A stretch of DNA of 64,000 bases from Selenomonas sp. AB3002 (GTDB lineage: Bacteria; Bacillota; Negativicutes; Selenomonadales; Selenomonadaceae). This document shows, one piece after another, positions 50,457 to 59,345 of this stretch. The DNA lies in assembly GCF_000702545.1 (NCBI RefSeq), contig NZ_JNIO01000008.1, positions 248,001 to 312,000 of the forward strand. Direction: 5' to 3'. The position numbers and the translations under genes were made by a program. The first letter of the stretch is position 1, and every line of letters starts with the position of its first letter. The notes beneath the pieces were generated by a model. The model worked only from the letters and a program-made list of their open reading frames with translations, was not told the origin of the DNA and made no database searches.

Positions 50457-51017
50457 ATGCGTCTGGTTGTAGGCATTTCCGGAGCCAGCGGCTCGTTGTT
50501 GGGCTATCATCTGCTCAAGTCTCTCAGGGAGTTTCCTCAAGTGGAAACCCAGCTCATCATCACGGAAGGTGCCAGGGAAACCCTGGCCTGGGAAACGAAC
50601 CTCAAGGTGGAGGACTTCACGGCTTTGGCCGACGTGGTCTACGATAATAAAAATCTGGCCGCCAGCATTTCCAGCGGTTCCTATCCCACGGACGGCATGA
50701 TCATCGTGCCCTGCAGCATGAAGACCGTGGCTGGTATCGTGGCAGGCTTTGCAGATAATCTGCTGCTAAGAGCCGCAGATGTGTGCCTCAAGGAGGAGCG
50801 CAAGCTGGTGCTGGTGCCACGGGAAATGCCCCTGTCCCGCATCCACCTGCGCAACCTCAAGGAGGCGGCAGACTACGGCTGCACAATAGTTCCGCCCATG
50901 CTGACTTTTTACAATGGGGCAGATACTCTGGAACGGCAGATGGATCATATTGTGGGCAAAGTGCTGGCAAGATTCGGTCTTAGCTACGGCAGATTCGTGC
51001 CCTGGCAGGGAAAATAG
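50457..51017 (+). CDS. ubiX: UbiX-family flavin prenyltransferase
   Basis: This 186-residue flavoprotein has VVGISGASGSLLGYHLL at the start and IVPCSMKTVAGIVAGFADNLLLRAADV plus REMPLSRIHLRNLKEAADYG. It makes prenylated FMN for UbiD-type decarboxylases. ATG 50457 gives the typical MRLVVGISGASG beginning and follows GGAGAAA; an upstream TTG at 50430 is in frame. No ubiD is next to it. Confidence 0.92.
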   Translation: MRLVVGISGASGSLLGYHLLKSLREFPQVETQLIITEGARETLAWETNLKVEDFTALADVVYDNKNLAASISSGSYPTDGMIIVPCSMKTVAGIVAGFADNLLLRAADVCLKEERKLVLVPREMPLSRIHLRNLKEAADYGCTIVPPMLTFYNGADTLERQMDHIVGKVLARFGLSYGRFVPWQGK

Positions 51018-51027
51018 ATAAAGCAAG

Positions 51028-51075
51028 GCCCCAAGGAGGCCGCATCTATTATGTGCGGCAGCCTTGGGGCTTTTT
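51028..51075. terminator. Bidirectional terminator between ubiX and acyltransferase
   Basis: GCCCCAAGG (51028-51036) pairs with CCTTGGGGC (51062-51070), with an inner CCGCA/TGCGG stem, then TTTTT. The genes on either side converge on it. Confidence 0.88.
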
Positions 51076-51090
51076 GAGTCACCAGTCAGT

Positions 51091-52245
51091 TCATTTATTT
51101 TTTTTGTATACGCCAATAGTCAGGGCATTGATGAAAGGCAGTTTATCGCCTGCTTTGCGCATGATGGCTGCTGTGGCAACAGAAAGGCAAAGGACTGCAC
51201 AGTAGAAGGCCAGGGCAATGCCTGCTGTCATGAGGTGCCCGCTCTTTGACAGGACAAGTGCCAGGTACCCAATAAAGAGGGGGTGGACCAGATAGGCAAA
51301 GTAGGAATGTTTTCCTAAAATGTGCAGCAGGTTCTTCAGCCACTGGGGATAATTGTTGTAAGTGAAGATGGTGAAGAAGAACAGGGAGGCGCAGATGGTG
51401 TAGGCAATGCCTGCCGGGCACAGCTGATGGGCGGTGTTGATGGCCTCAAGCTGGGTATAGCCCTGAGGGCCAAGCAGATAGTAATAATAGGCCAGCAGGG
51501 AAGCCATGCTGAGGAAGAAGCCCGCTGTCACCAGGGCGCGGCGCCTCTGCATGAAGGATTGGAAGGCTTCTATATGCACAGCCAGCCAGCCGCCCAGCAC
51601 AAAGATGAAGATGTAGTGCATGACCCAGTAATTGAGCCGGTACATGAAGAAAGGCTTCAGGAGCGAGTCATCGGGCAGACTGTAGACAAAGAGGTTCAAA
51701 GGCTCCGAGAAGCTGGACCAGTAGTCGAACATCACCTGCAAGCCCAGGAGGAAGATCAGCCAGAGCATGTCAAGCTTCTTCACCATTTTTACCCAAAGGG
51801 GCATGAGCAGGTAGAACCATAAGAGCAGCACCAGGAAGTAAAGCTGGTACTTTGCCACCCCGAAGAAAAGGATGCCGCAGAAATACAGGGGGCTGGGCAG
51901 TGCCGAGCCGTAAAGCCAGCTGTCATGGACAAGGTAAAAGACTGACCAGACCAGATAAGGTATGAGTACGGTTTTCCAGCGCTTCTTGAGGAACTGGCTG
52001 TAGCTCCAGTTGTCAAGGTTCAGGTTGTAGAACAGCCCGAAGGCGGAGATGAAGAAGAAGATTGGCACGCTGAAGCGGGTGAAAATCTCAAAAAGAGCCG
52101 TCAGATGTGCATTGGAGGCAGGATTCCCTATATACTGCGAGCCCACATGAATGCCGATGACTCCCATCATGGAAATGCCCCGGATATACTCGATGGCCGG
52201 CAGCCGCGGCTTCCTGGGGGACGCGGCAGGATTATTTTCTTGCAT
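51091..52245 (-). CDS. Membrane acyltransferase (acyltransferase 3 family)
   Basis: This is a 384-residue membrane protein with about ten helices. It has a conserved IEYIRGISMMGVIGIHVG near the N-terminus (catalytic His) and YLVHPLF near the C-terminus. These enzymes O-acetylate or succinylate surface sugars or peptidoglycan. I chose ATG 52245, 9 bases after GGGAG on the minus strand. It is alone on its strand. Confidence 0.85.
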   Translation of the reverse strand: MQENNPAASPRKPRLPAIEYIRGISMMGVIGIHVGSQYIGNPASNAHLTALFEIFTRFSVPIFFFISAFGLFYNLNLDNWSYSQFLKKRWKTVLIPYLVWSVFYLVHDSWLYGSALPSPLYFCGILFFGVAKYQLYFLVLLLWFYLLMPLWVKMVKKLDMLWLIFLLGLQVMFDYWSSFSEPLNLFVYSLPDDSLLKPFFMYRLNYWVMHYIFIFVLGGWLAVHIEAFQSFMQRRRALVTAGFFLSMASLLAYYYYLLGPQGYTQLEAINTAHQLCPAGIAYTICASLFFFTIFTYNNYPQWLKNLLHILGKHSYFAYLVHPLFIGYLALVLSKSGHLMTAGIALAFYCAVLCLSVATAAIMRKAGDKLPFINALTIGVYKKNK

Positions 52246-52482
52246 GAAATAAAACTCCCATCTATATGTGATACCTGCTAATTCTATCATAAATTGCCGG
52301 GATAAGGAATAAATGAAGACAAATAGCTTCACTAGAAGGGCTTTGTGGTGTAAAATAGAATGTAACAAGTATACATGTGAGCTGACCAAGGAGGGGCGGC
52401 GGGCAGGTATATAGACCTGAAACTAACTATGGCTGCAAGGAAGAATGACACAGTACTGTATTTAGAATGGAGCTGCATAATT

Positions 52483-52836
52483 ATGATGGCACTCAACTTC
52501 CAGGCATCAAAGCACAAGAAGATGCTGATGGAACGCACCAAGACCTGTACCGTTCGTCTTGGAGATGTTAGCAACCTTTACCCTGAGGGAGCCGTGGTCT
52601 GGATTACCGTGGGCAAGAAGGGCGAACCCAAGCATAAGCTCTACTCGGCTTATCTGGACAAGGTCAGAGTCAAGACCATGGGCACCCTGACTTCCAATGA
52701 CCTGGGGCATCAAAACCCGGAGATAAATTCCAGGGAAGAACTGATAGCTGACTTCGAGCGCATCTACAAACGCCGCATACTGCCTGAAGATACAGTGACG
52801 GTTATTTATTTTACCGAGGTACATGAGGATATGTGA
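52483..52836 (+). CDS. Small RNA-binding-like (ASCH/PUA-type) protein
   Basis: This 117-residue protein has KKMLMERTKTCTVRLGDVSNLYPEGAVVWITVGKKG and AYLDKVRVKTMGTL, features of the ASCH/PUA-like fold that binds RNA or modified nucleotides. TVTVIYFTEV closes the barrel. ATG 52483 lies about 10 bases after GGAG. The 237 bases upstream separate it from the divergent acyltransferase gene and hold no other gene I can support. Confidence 0.6.
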   Translation: MMALNFQASKHKKMLMERTKTCTVRLGDVSNLYPEGAVVWITVGKKGEPKHKLYSAYLDKVRVKTMGTLTSNDLGHQNPEINSREELIADFERIYKRRILPEDTVTVIYFTEVHEDM

Positions 52837-52852
52837 TCCCATCGCAGTCAAA

Positions 52853-52890
52853 ACCCCCGATCGGAGCAGTGGGCTCTGTCGGGGGTATTT
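52853..52890. terminator. Bidirectional terminator
   Basis: ACCCCCGA (52853-52860) pairs with TCGGGGGT (52879-52886), followed by ATTTT, between two convergent genes. Confidence 0.85.
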
Positions 52891-52905
52891 TACGGCATGG
52901 GCTAT

Positions 52906-53256
52906 TCAGCTGTTGTTGTATAGCGGGGTGAGCTTTATTCCTTCCCGCCAGCCCAGCATGTTGGCGGTACCTGAGGGGAGTTCCAGGCAGGCTTGGGCGG
53001 TGAAGCAATAGGTGAAGCCCAGCCAGGGTCTGAGGTGGGGGACAATCTTTATGATTTGGTAGTCATTGTCAAGGAAAACAGCATCTATGGGAAAGTTCAT
53101 GAACATCATGTGAATGCTGCTGCAAGGGGAAAGGAGCAGGCCTTGTCCCTCTGGAAGGGATTTTTTTCCCATCAGCCCCAGGAATCTGGCTAGGAAATTA
53201 TCTGCCACTTTGGCTTCTATAGAGTTGTTTTCTGCAGAGAGTATCATGGTTTTCAT
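52906..53256 (-). CDS. DUF192 protein
   Basis: This 116-residue protein begins at ATG 53256 after GGAGGA on the minus strand. RFLGLMGKKSLPEGQGLLLSPCSSIHMMFMNFPIDAVFLD is the DUF192 signature. LELPSGTANMLGWREG closes the fold. It is often found near prepilin peptidase or Flp pilus genes, as here. Its function is unknown. It starts 58 bases from the divergent prepilin peptidase gene. Confidence 0.9.
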   Translation of the reverse strand: MKTMILSAENNSIEAKVADNFLARFLGLMGKKSLPEGQGLLLSPCSSIHMMFMNFPIDAVFLDNDYQIIKIVPHLRPWLGFTYCFTAQACLELPSGTANMLGWREGIKLTPLYNNS

Positions 53257-53314
53257 AGAAGGTTCCTCCAGGTATGTGAGATAGTTGTTCAGCAGGAGAA
53301 AGGCGGGTGGGTAT

Positions 53315-53929
53315 ATGTATGCAGCAATCATGTGTCTGGCTCTGGTATTGGCCCTCTGGGCTTCAGAGTGGATAGATTCATTATATCAGCGCGAGAGGGA
53401 AATACTGACATTCCCAGAGAAGGTGAGGGCGTCTGCTTTTCGCCTGCCGCTGCTTGTCCTGGGATTGGGAGGGATGGCAATCATTCTCTCGGGAGAAGCT
53501 ATGCAGGTGACTGAAGCTGCCAAGCGATTGCTTCTTGCCTGGTTCCTGCTGATGACCATGGTAACGGATTTTGAGCAGCATCTTATCTTTGACAGGATGC
53601 AGATGCCCTTTGCAGTTCTTGCCCTGCCCTTTATTTTGCTGGGGGGGCAGTTTGCCGACCATCTGCTGGCGGCTCTGGCAGGCGGCGGGAGTTTTCTCAT
53701 TTTATCGCTGATAACCAAAGGAGCCATAGGCGGGGGAGATATAAAGCTGATGTCTGTGCTGGGACTTTGGCTGGGAACCGAAAACTTGACGAGGATTGCC
53801 ATAGGTGGATTCCTGTTATCTGGCCTTGTGGCTATGGCAATGCTGCTTTCAAGGCGGTGGAAGCGCGATGAGCGCTTCGCCTATAGTCCGTACTTCTCTT
53901 TGATTGCCCTGGCGCTGCTGTTGAATTGA
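53315..53929 (+). CDS. Prepilin peptidase (A24 type, CpaA/TadV)
   Basis: This is a 204-residue membrane protein. TDFEQHLIFDRM and GGGDIKLMSVLGLW hold the two catalytic aspartates of type IV prepilin peptidases. The cytoplasmic methyltransferase domain of full-length PilD is missing, as in Flp/Tad peptidases. It would cut the leader of Flp pilins assembled by the Cpa proteins encoded at 59.3 kb onward. ATG 53315 is the best-supported start. Confidence 0.88.
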   Translation: MYAAIMCLALVLALWASEWIDSLYQREREILTFPEKVRASAFRLPLLVLGLGGMAIILSGEAMQVTEAAKRLLLAWFLLMTMVTDFEQHLIFDRMQMPFAVLALPFILLGGQFADHLLAALAGGGSFLILSLITKGAIGGGDIKLMSVLGLWLGTENLTRIAIGGFLLSGLVAMAMLLSRRWKRDERFAYSPYFSLIALALLLN

Positions 53930-53930
53930 A

Positions 53931-53960
53931 AAGCCTTCCCGCATGTTGGGAAGGCTTTTT
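53931..53960. terminator. Bidirectional terminator
   Basis: AAGCCTTCCC (53931-53940) pairs with GGGAAGGCTT (53948-53957), then TTT, between the convergent peptidase and GGDEF genes. Confidence 0.85.
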
Positions 53961-53962
53961 GA

Positions 53963-55546
53963 TTATGCTTCTAATTCATCAGCCAGTTTGTACCCGTCTC
54001 TGCCTTGTTCTTTTACACTGCGGAGGGCCAGGTCGGCGGCGTGGAAGAGGTGGTGGTAGGTCTTGCCGTTGTGGGGGGCTACAGCTACGCCCACGCTGGC
54101 GGTGAGGCCTATGTTTTTGTCGTCCATAGTGAAGTTCCTCGTCATCTCGTTGATGAGTTTGGCCTTCTTGACGACGATATCCATGTGAGGCTGCCGGTCT
54201 AGGATGACGATGAATTTATCTGCTTCCAGGCGGCCCACGCAGTCATTGGAGCGGAAGCAGTCTTTGAGCTTCCTGGCATATTCATGCAGGAGCCTGTCAC
54301 CGTATTCCTGTCCTTTATCCTTATTGACTTCATGGAAGTTATCCAGGTCGACAAGGTAGATGGAGATGAGCCCCAGAGATTCGGGTTCGTCGTATTCCCT
54401 GAGCTTCCTGCGGCAGAACTCCTCCATGGAAATCCGGTTGTAAAGCCCCGTCAGGTCATCTCTCTTGCCCTCGTTGAGCAGGCTCTCATGGATGCTCTGG
54501 ATTTCCGTGAGGGCCTGGGAGATATCTCCCAGTTCATCATTGGAAATCTCAGGGAGGATATCGTTATTTGTCTTGCCCTTGACGATGTTGGAGGCCATCT
54601 TGTTGATTTCCAGCAGGGGGCGGGAAATCCTGGCAGCCAGCATATAGGCTATCAGATTCACGAAGAGCATGATGACCAGTCCCAGGATAAAGCCCTTGGA
54701 CAGGACGCTGCTCACGGCAGAATTGATGACACTGTAAGGGGTGATGGTGAGGATGCCCCAGCCGGTGACTTTATCCCTGGAATAAGCAGCTATGCAGTCT
54801 TCGTCTTTGAGGTCAAGGCGGACTATGCCTCTGTCGCCGTCCAGTTTCTCGGAAATCTGCGCTACCTCCTGTGAAAGGTCCGTACCGCTGGCATAAGCGC
54901 CGTCTTCGTCCGTGCTGGCGATGACATGGTTGTCACGGTCTGTGAGGATGATGGTGCTGCCGTTGGTGTTCTGGTCATGGATGAACTTCTGCACCTTGTT
55001 CAGGTAGAAATTCCTGTGTACCAGACCGATGGGGCGGTTCTGGTCATCCAGGACAGGCGTGGCTATGACTACTACCAGCTGGCCGTTGGACATGCTGACC
55101 ATGATATCGGAAATGTAGTCATGTCCTGCCATGACTTCCTGGAAGTGCTTGCGGCTGGACATATTGATCTTGGTATTGTTGTCCGTGCGTATGCGTTGCT
55201 GGCCGTTGCCATCGGTTACGGCGGTGAGGTTGTTGTCCTGGAAGATATCATTGATGTTGTCCAGTATCTTTCGGATAGTGGCTTCGTCTTCGGGGTTGGG
55301 ATTCTGCAGGTATCTCTTTACCACGGGAGTGCTGGCCAGGGTGCGCAGCACATAGAGATTCCTGTCTTCCAGTTGGGTCAGGTGTTCGCCTATGGTCACA
55401 TTCCTTGACCAGTTATCCTCCCGGGCATGCTGGTCAAGGTCCATGATATTATGCCAGCCGATGAAGATGATGGTGGCAATGAAGGGGATAGCCCCCATCA
55501 TTGCCAGAAGCAGGAATAACTTGTTCTTGATGCTCTTGCTGCTCAT
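53963..55546 (-). CDS. Cache-HAMP-GGDEF protein 1, degenerate active site
   Basis: This is a 527-residue protein. It has an N-terminal helix, a dCache-like sensor (about residues 40-270), a second membrane helix, HAMP (about 300-350) and a GGDEF domain. The signature loop reads RLEADKF instead of GGDEF, so diguanylate cyclase activity is doubtful. The I-site RxxD is kept (RSND, five residues before EADKF), so it might bind c-di-GMP as a receptor. It is the last of three tandem paralogues. Confidence 0.85.
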   Translation of the reverse strand: MSSKSIKNKLFLLLAMMGAIPFIATIIFIGWHNIMDLDQHAREDNWSRNVTIGEHLTQLEDRNLYVLRTLASTPVVKRYLQNPNPEDEATIRKILDNINDIFQDNNLTAVTDGNGQQRIRTDNNTKINMSSRKHFQEVMAGHDYISDIMVSMSNGQLVVVIATPVLDDQNRPIGLVHRNFYLNKVQKFIHDQNTNGSTIILTDRDNHVIASTDEDGAYASGTDLSQEVAQISEKLDGDRGIVRLDLKDEDCIAAYSRDKVTGWGILTITPYSVINSAVSSVLSKGFILGLVIMLFVNLIAYMLAARISRPLLEINKMASNIVKGKTNNDILPEISNDELGDISQALTEIQSIHESLLNEGKRDDLTGLYNRISMEEFCRRKLREYDEPESLGLISIYLVDLDNFHEVNKDKGQEYGDRLLHEYARKLKDCFRSNDCVGRLEADKFIVILDRQPHMDIVVKKAKLINEMTRNFTMDDKNIGLTASVGVAVAPHNGKTYHHLFHAADLALRSVKEQGRDGYKLADELEA

Positions 55547-55588
55547 TACTCTGTACCTCGCGTTATCTGCCTTTTAGCGCTTTTAGGG

Positions 55589-57169
55589 TTATCCTTCCAT
55601 CTCATCTGCCAGCTTGTAGCTGTCCCTGCCATGCTCTTTTACATCGAAGAGGGCCAGGTCAGCAGCGTGGAAGAGGTGGTTGTAGGTTTTGCCATTGTGG
55701 GGGGCGATGGCCACGCCGATGCTGGCGGTGAGACCTGCGTTCTCTCCGTTGACAACAATGTTCCGGGCAACCTCATTGATGCGGGCGACCTTCTTCTTGA
55801 TGGTTTCCTTGTCGGGCTGATTGTCCAGGACGACGACGAACTCATCAGCCTCCAGGCGTCCGATGGAATCTCTCTCAGAGAAGGTATCCTTGAGCCCTCT
55901 GGCAAATTCCTGCAGGACCTTGTCACCGTACTGACGTCCCTCCTCGCGGTTAGCTCTCTGGAAGTGGTCGATATCCACGATGCAGATAGCTATCAGGCCA
56001 GGGGTGACGGTTTCTTCGTAGTTGTGCAGTTTCCTGCGGCATATCTCCTCTATGGACATCTGATTGAGCAGGCCTGTGAGCTTGTCTGTCTTGGCTTCTT
56101 TGTTCAGTATTTCGTGTCTGTTGCGCATTTCGTTGATGGCATGGGAAATTTCTCCCAGCTCGTCATCGGAGTAGAGATGGACCATGTCTATGTCGGCATT
56201 GCCGCTGGCAAGATTGGAAACAACGTTGTTGATTTCCTGCAGGGGTCTGGTGACGCGGGAGGCAATCAGATAGGCTATGGTGGTCACCAGCAGCAGGAGC
56301 AGCAGACCCAGGATGATTCCTCTGGAGATGGCTTCATGCACATCTGACCAGATGTATTTGTAAGGCGTGATGGTGATAATGCTCCAGCCTGAGCGCTGGC
56401 CCCGGGAGAGTGTGGCCAGGCAGTCCTCTCCGTTGAGATTCAAGCGGATGACGCCATCGCCCCAGTCCAGGGCTTCGGAGATTTGCCGGACTTCTAGAGA
56501 AACATCCATGCCCTTGGTGTATCTTTCGTCTTCGGTATGGGAGATGATGTTGTTTTCCCGGTCTGCGATGATGATGGATGTCTGTTCGGTTTTCTGGGTC
56601 TGGATAAAGCTTTGCACCGTATCCAGGTCGAAATTACGCTGCACCAGGCCCATGACCTTATGCTGGCGATTGAAGACGGGGACTACCATGGTTATCATGG
56701 TGCCGCCAGTGGACATGCTGATCATGGCATCGGAGATGTACTCGTGACCTGCCATGGCCTCCTGGAAAGGCTTGCGTTGTGAGATATTCACCTTGGGAGC
56801 TCCATCGGTGCGGATAAGCTGTATGCCGTTATCGTCCGTGACGGCCAGGGGATTGGGGTCATGGAAGACTTCGCTGGAATTGCTCATCAACTCTTTCAAG
56901 ATGCCTTCCATCATGGGGTCCCTGGTTTCAAGATATTGTTTCAGAGCAGGGGCCACTGACAGGGAACGCAGTACGTAGAAATTCTTGTCCAGTTCCTGCG
57001 CCAGATGCTCCTTGATGGCAATATTCTTGTTCCAGTTGTTTATCCTGGCGTACTGTTCCAAATGAATCACATTGCGCCAGCCAATGAAGGCGATGGTGAC
57101 AATGAAAGGGATGGCTCCCAGCAGGGCTAGTATAAAGAATAGTTTGGTCTTGACGCTTCTTGCGCTCAT
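55589..57169 (-). CDS. Cache-HAMP-GGDEF protein 2, degenerate active site
   Basis: This 526-residue paralogue shares the layout of its neighbours (MSARSVKTKLFFILALLGAI membrane helix, Cache, HAMP, GGDEF). The signature loop is RLEADEF. The I-site is lost (SERD). The sensor domain differs in sequence from its neighbours, so the three may sense related signals. A GAGAGGTG ribosome site lies upstream of ATG 57169. Confidence 0.85.
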   Translation of the reverse strand: MSARSVKTKLFFILALLGAIPFIVTIAFIGWRNVIHLEQYARINNWNKNIAIKEHLAQELDKNFYVLRSLSVAPALKQYLETRDPMMEGILKELMSNSSEVFHDPNPLAVTDDNGIQLIRTDGAPKVNISQRKPFQEAMAGHEYISDAMISMSTGGTMITMVVPVFNRQHKVMGLVQRNFDLDTVQSFIQTQKTEQTSIIIADRENNIISHTEDERYTKGMDVSLEVRQISEALDWGDGVIRLNLNGEDCLATLSRGQRSGWSIITITPYKYIWSDVHEAISRGIILGLLLLLLVTTIAYLIASRVTRPLQEINNVVSNLASGNADIDMVHLYSDDELGEISHAINEMRNRHEILNKEAKTDKLTGLLNQMSIEEICRRKLHNYEETVTPGLIAICIVDIDHFQRANREEGRQYGDKVLQEFARGLKDTFSERDSIGRLEADEFVVVLDNQPDKETIKKKVARINEVARNIVVNGENAGLTASIGVAIAPHNGKTYNHLFHAADLALFDVKEHGRDSYKLADEMEG

Positions 57170-57223
57170 TCGCTTACACCTCTCAAAAAAGATTCTGTAT
57201 TTCGTGGCAAAGTTGAGTTGTTA

Positions 57224-58804
57224 TTATTCGTCGGCAATTTTGTAGCTGTCCCGGGCATTTTCCTTCACATCGTACAGAGCCAGGTCAGCTGCGTGGAAGA
57301 GGTGGTTGTAGGTCTTGCCATTATAGGGGGCGATGGCTACGCCTATGCTGGCCGTAAGGCCTGCTTTTTCTCCGTTTATGATGATATTGCGGGCGATTTC
57401 GTTGATTTGCGCTGCTTTCTTCATGATAGTTTCCCTGTCGGGCTGGTTGGCGAGGACAACGATAAACTCGTCAGCCTCCAGACGGCCGATGCAGTCCTGC
57501 TCGGAGAAACTGGACTTGAGACATCTGGCAAATTCCTGCAAAATCCTGTCACCGTAGTTACGACCTTCCTCACGGTTGGCCTGCTTGAAGTGGTCGATGT
57601 CCACGATGCAGATAGCTATGAGCCCGGGATTTGCAACTTCTTCATATTCCCTGAGTTTCCTGCGGCAAATCTCCTCTACGGCGTACTGATTGAAAAGGCC
57701 TGTGAGTTTGTCTGTTTTTGCCTCTCTGCTGAGAGCTTCGTGTATATGGCGCATTTCATTGATGGCCTGGGAAATCTCTCCCAGCTCGTCATCGGAGTAA
57801 TCGTTGGTCTGGCTCGTATGGGCGTGGGCATCGCCAGTGGCCATATTGCTGACTACTTTGTTAATATTCTGCAAGGGCCTGGTGATGCGGCTGGCCAGCA
57901 TATAAGCAACCAGGTTCACCAATAGCATGAGCAGGAGCCCCAGGATGGCACCTCTGGCTATGACATCATTGATGGTCGAAAAGATGCGGCTGTAGGGTGA
58001 GATCGTGACGATGCTCCAGCCTGTGCGCTGACCGCGGGAGAAGGTGGCTACGCAGTCTTCTCCGTTCAGATTGAGTCTGGTCATGCCATCTTCCCAGTTC
58101 AGGGTTTCGGAAATCTGCCTGACTTCCCCGGACATGCTCTTGCCCTTGGCGTAGGTTTCGTCCTCAGTGCTGATGATGACATTGTCTTCACGGTCCATGA
58201 TGATGATGTCGAGATCATCGGTATTTTGGGTATCGAGGAAATTCTGTATCCTTTCAAGGCTTAAATTCCTTTGAACCGTGCCTATGACACGATGGCTGTC
58301 ATTGTAGACAGGGACTATCTGCACAAATATCTGTTCACCGGTGGACATGGCAATCATGGCATCCGAAACGTATTCGTGCCCGGCTGCAGCCTCCTGGAAA
58401 TACTTGCGCGAGGAGGTGTTCACATGGGGGGCATTGTCGGTGCGGATAAGCTGCAGGCCGTTGAGGTCCGTGACGGCTATGGGATTGGTGTCCTGGAAAG
58501 TGTAGTTGGAACCCATGAGCAGTTTGGTCAGGATTTCCTCAACGTGATGGTTGGCAGGGTCGGTGAGATATATCTTCATGGCAGGAGATACTGACAAGGA
58601 GCGGAGTACATAGAAATTTTTGTCCAGTTCCTGGCTCAAGTGTTCCTTGATGGCAAGGTTCTTGTTCCAGTTGTCTGTCATGGTGTGCTGCTCCATGTGG
58701 TTCACACCGCGCCAGCCGATGAAGGCAATGGCGGCAATGAAGGGGATAGCTCCCAGAAGAGCCAGGATCAAAAATAGTTTTGTTTTGACGCGTTTAGTGC
58801 TCAT
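57224..58804 (-). CDS. Cache-HAMP-GGDEF protein 3, degenerate active site
   Basis: This 526-residue paralogue begins at ATG 58804, 7 bases after GAGAGGTG. The signature loop is RLEADEF and the I-site is lost (SEQD). Copies 2 and 3 share even their ribosome-site surroundings, so the tandem set arose by duplication. The three genes are spaced 42-54 bases apart and likely form one operon transcribed away from the pilus genes. Confidence 0.85.
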   Translation of the reverse strand: MSTKRVKTKLFLILALLGAIPFIAAIAFIGWRGVNHMEQHTMTDNWNKNLAIKEHLSQELDKNFYVLRSLSVSPAMKIYLTDPANHHVEEILTKLLMGSNYTFQDTNPIAVTDLNGLQLIRTDNAPHVNTSSRKYFQEAAAGHEYVSDAMIAMSTGEQIFVQIVPVYNDSHRVIGTVQRNLSLERIQNFLDTQNTDDLDIIIMDREDNVIISTEDETYAKGKSMSGEVRQISETLNWEDGMTRLNLNGEDCVATFSRGQRTGWSIVTISPYSRIFSTINDVIARGAILGLLLMLLVNLVAYMLASRITRPLQNINKVVSNMATGDAHAHTSQTNDYSDDELGEISQAINEMRHIHEALSREAKTDKLTGLFNQYAVEEICRRKLREYEEVANPGLIAICIVDIDHFKQANREEGRNYGDRILQEFARCLKSSFSEQDCIGRLEADEFIVVLANQPDRETIMKKAAQINEIARNIIINGEKAGLTASIGVAIAPYNGKTYNHLFHAADLALYDVKENARDSYKIADE

Positions 58805-58941
58805 CCGTGTACACCTCTCAAAAAAATTCGACACTTTTCCTTTGTCTTATAGGCGAGCCATTTTATTTGTTTCAATTCTGTTTATAAAGCAAATCTCCTG
58901 CCTTAATAAAACAAATTTCAGATATTTTCCACGAGGGAATC

Positions 58942-59107
58942 TAGGGCGTGTTGATTAATTCACTCAGCCCATCTTCACGGGTCTTGACTGTCCCTGCGTC
59001 GTTGACAAATCCTCGACATAGCACCGCTATGCCTGCGGTCTGTCGCCTAGCAATGGACAGCCAATCCCCATAAATCTGTGCCAAGTTCATTTAATCAACA
59101 CGCCCTA
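58942..59107. mobile_element. 166-bp MITE
   Basis: The perfect 17-bp terminal inverted repeats are TAGGGCGTGTTGATTAA (58942-58958) and its complement (59091-59107). The ends are TA, so the target duplication may be TA. The interior contains smaller hairpins (CATAGC-ACC-GCTATG) and no coding potential. This is the structure of a non-autonomous transposon mobilised by an IS elsewhere. It lies between the GGDEF and cpaB genes. Confidence 0.88.
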
Positions 59108-59184
59108 ATTTGTAAGGAAAAAGCAAATAGTGATAATAAGGGAGAGGTGCGCATACATAAGTACACTACTGATATACAGAAATA

Positions 59185-59302
59185 TTGCGGGGGGGGACTC
59201 TTATGTTATAATAATATAGAGAAAATGGTAAAGGGAAGGTAAAAAAATAGTTTACACTTGGGAGATTTCCTACTGGAAAAATCAGAATAATTGCGTTATA
59301 AT
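59185..59302 (+). promoter_or_regulatory. Promoter region of the cpa operon
   Basis: Two TATAAT hexamers are present. The one at 59207-59212 has TTGCGG 16 bases upstream (59185-59190). The one at 59297-59302 lies 44 bases before cpaB and has no good -35, so it may need an activator. The stretch 58835-58941 and 59108-59184 is AT-rich with no gene seen. Confidence 0.5.
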
Positions 59303-59345
59303 AAACACATAAGATGTAAATAAAATGAAAATCGAGGGGATGCCA

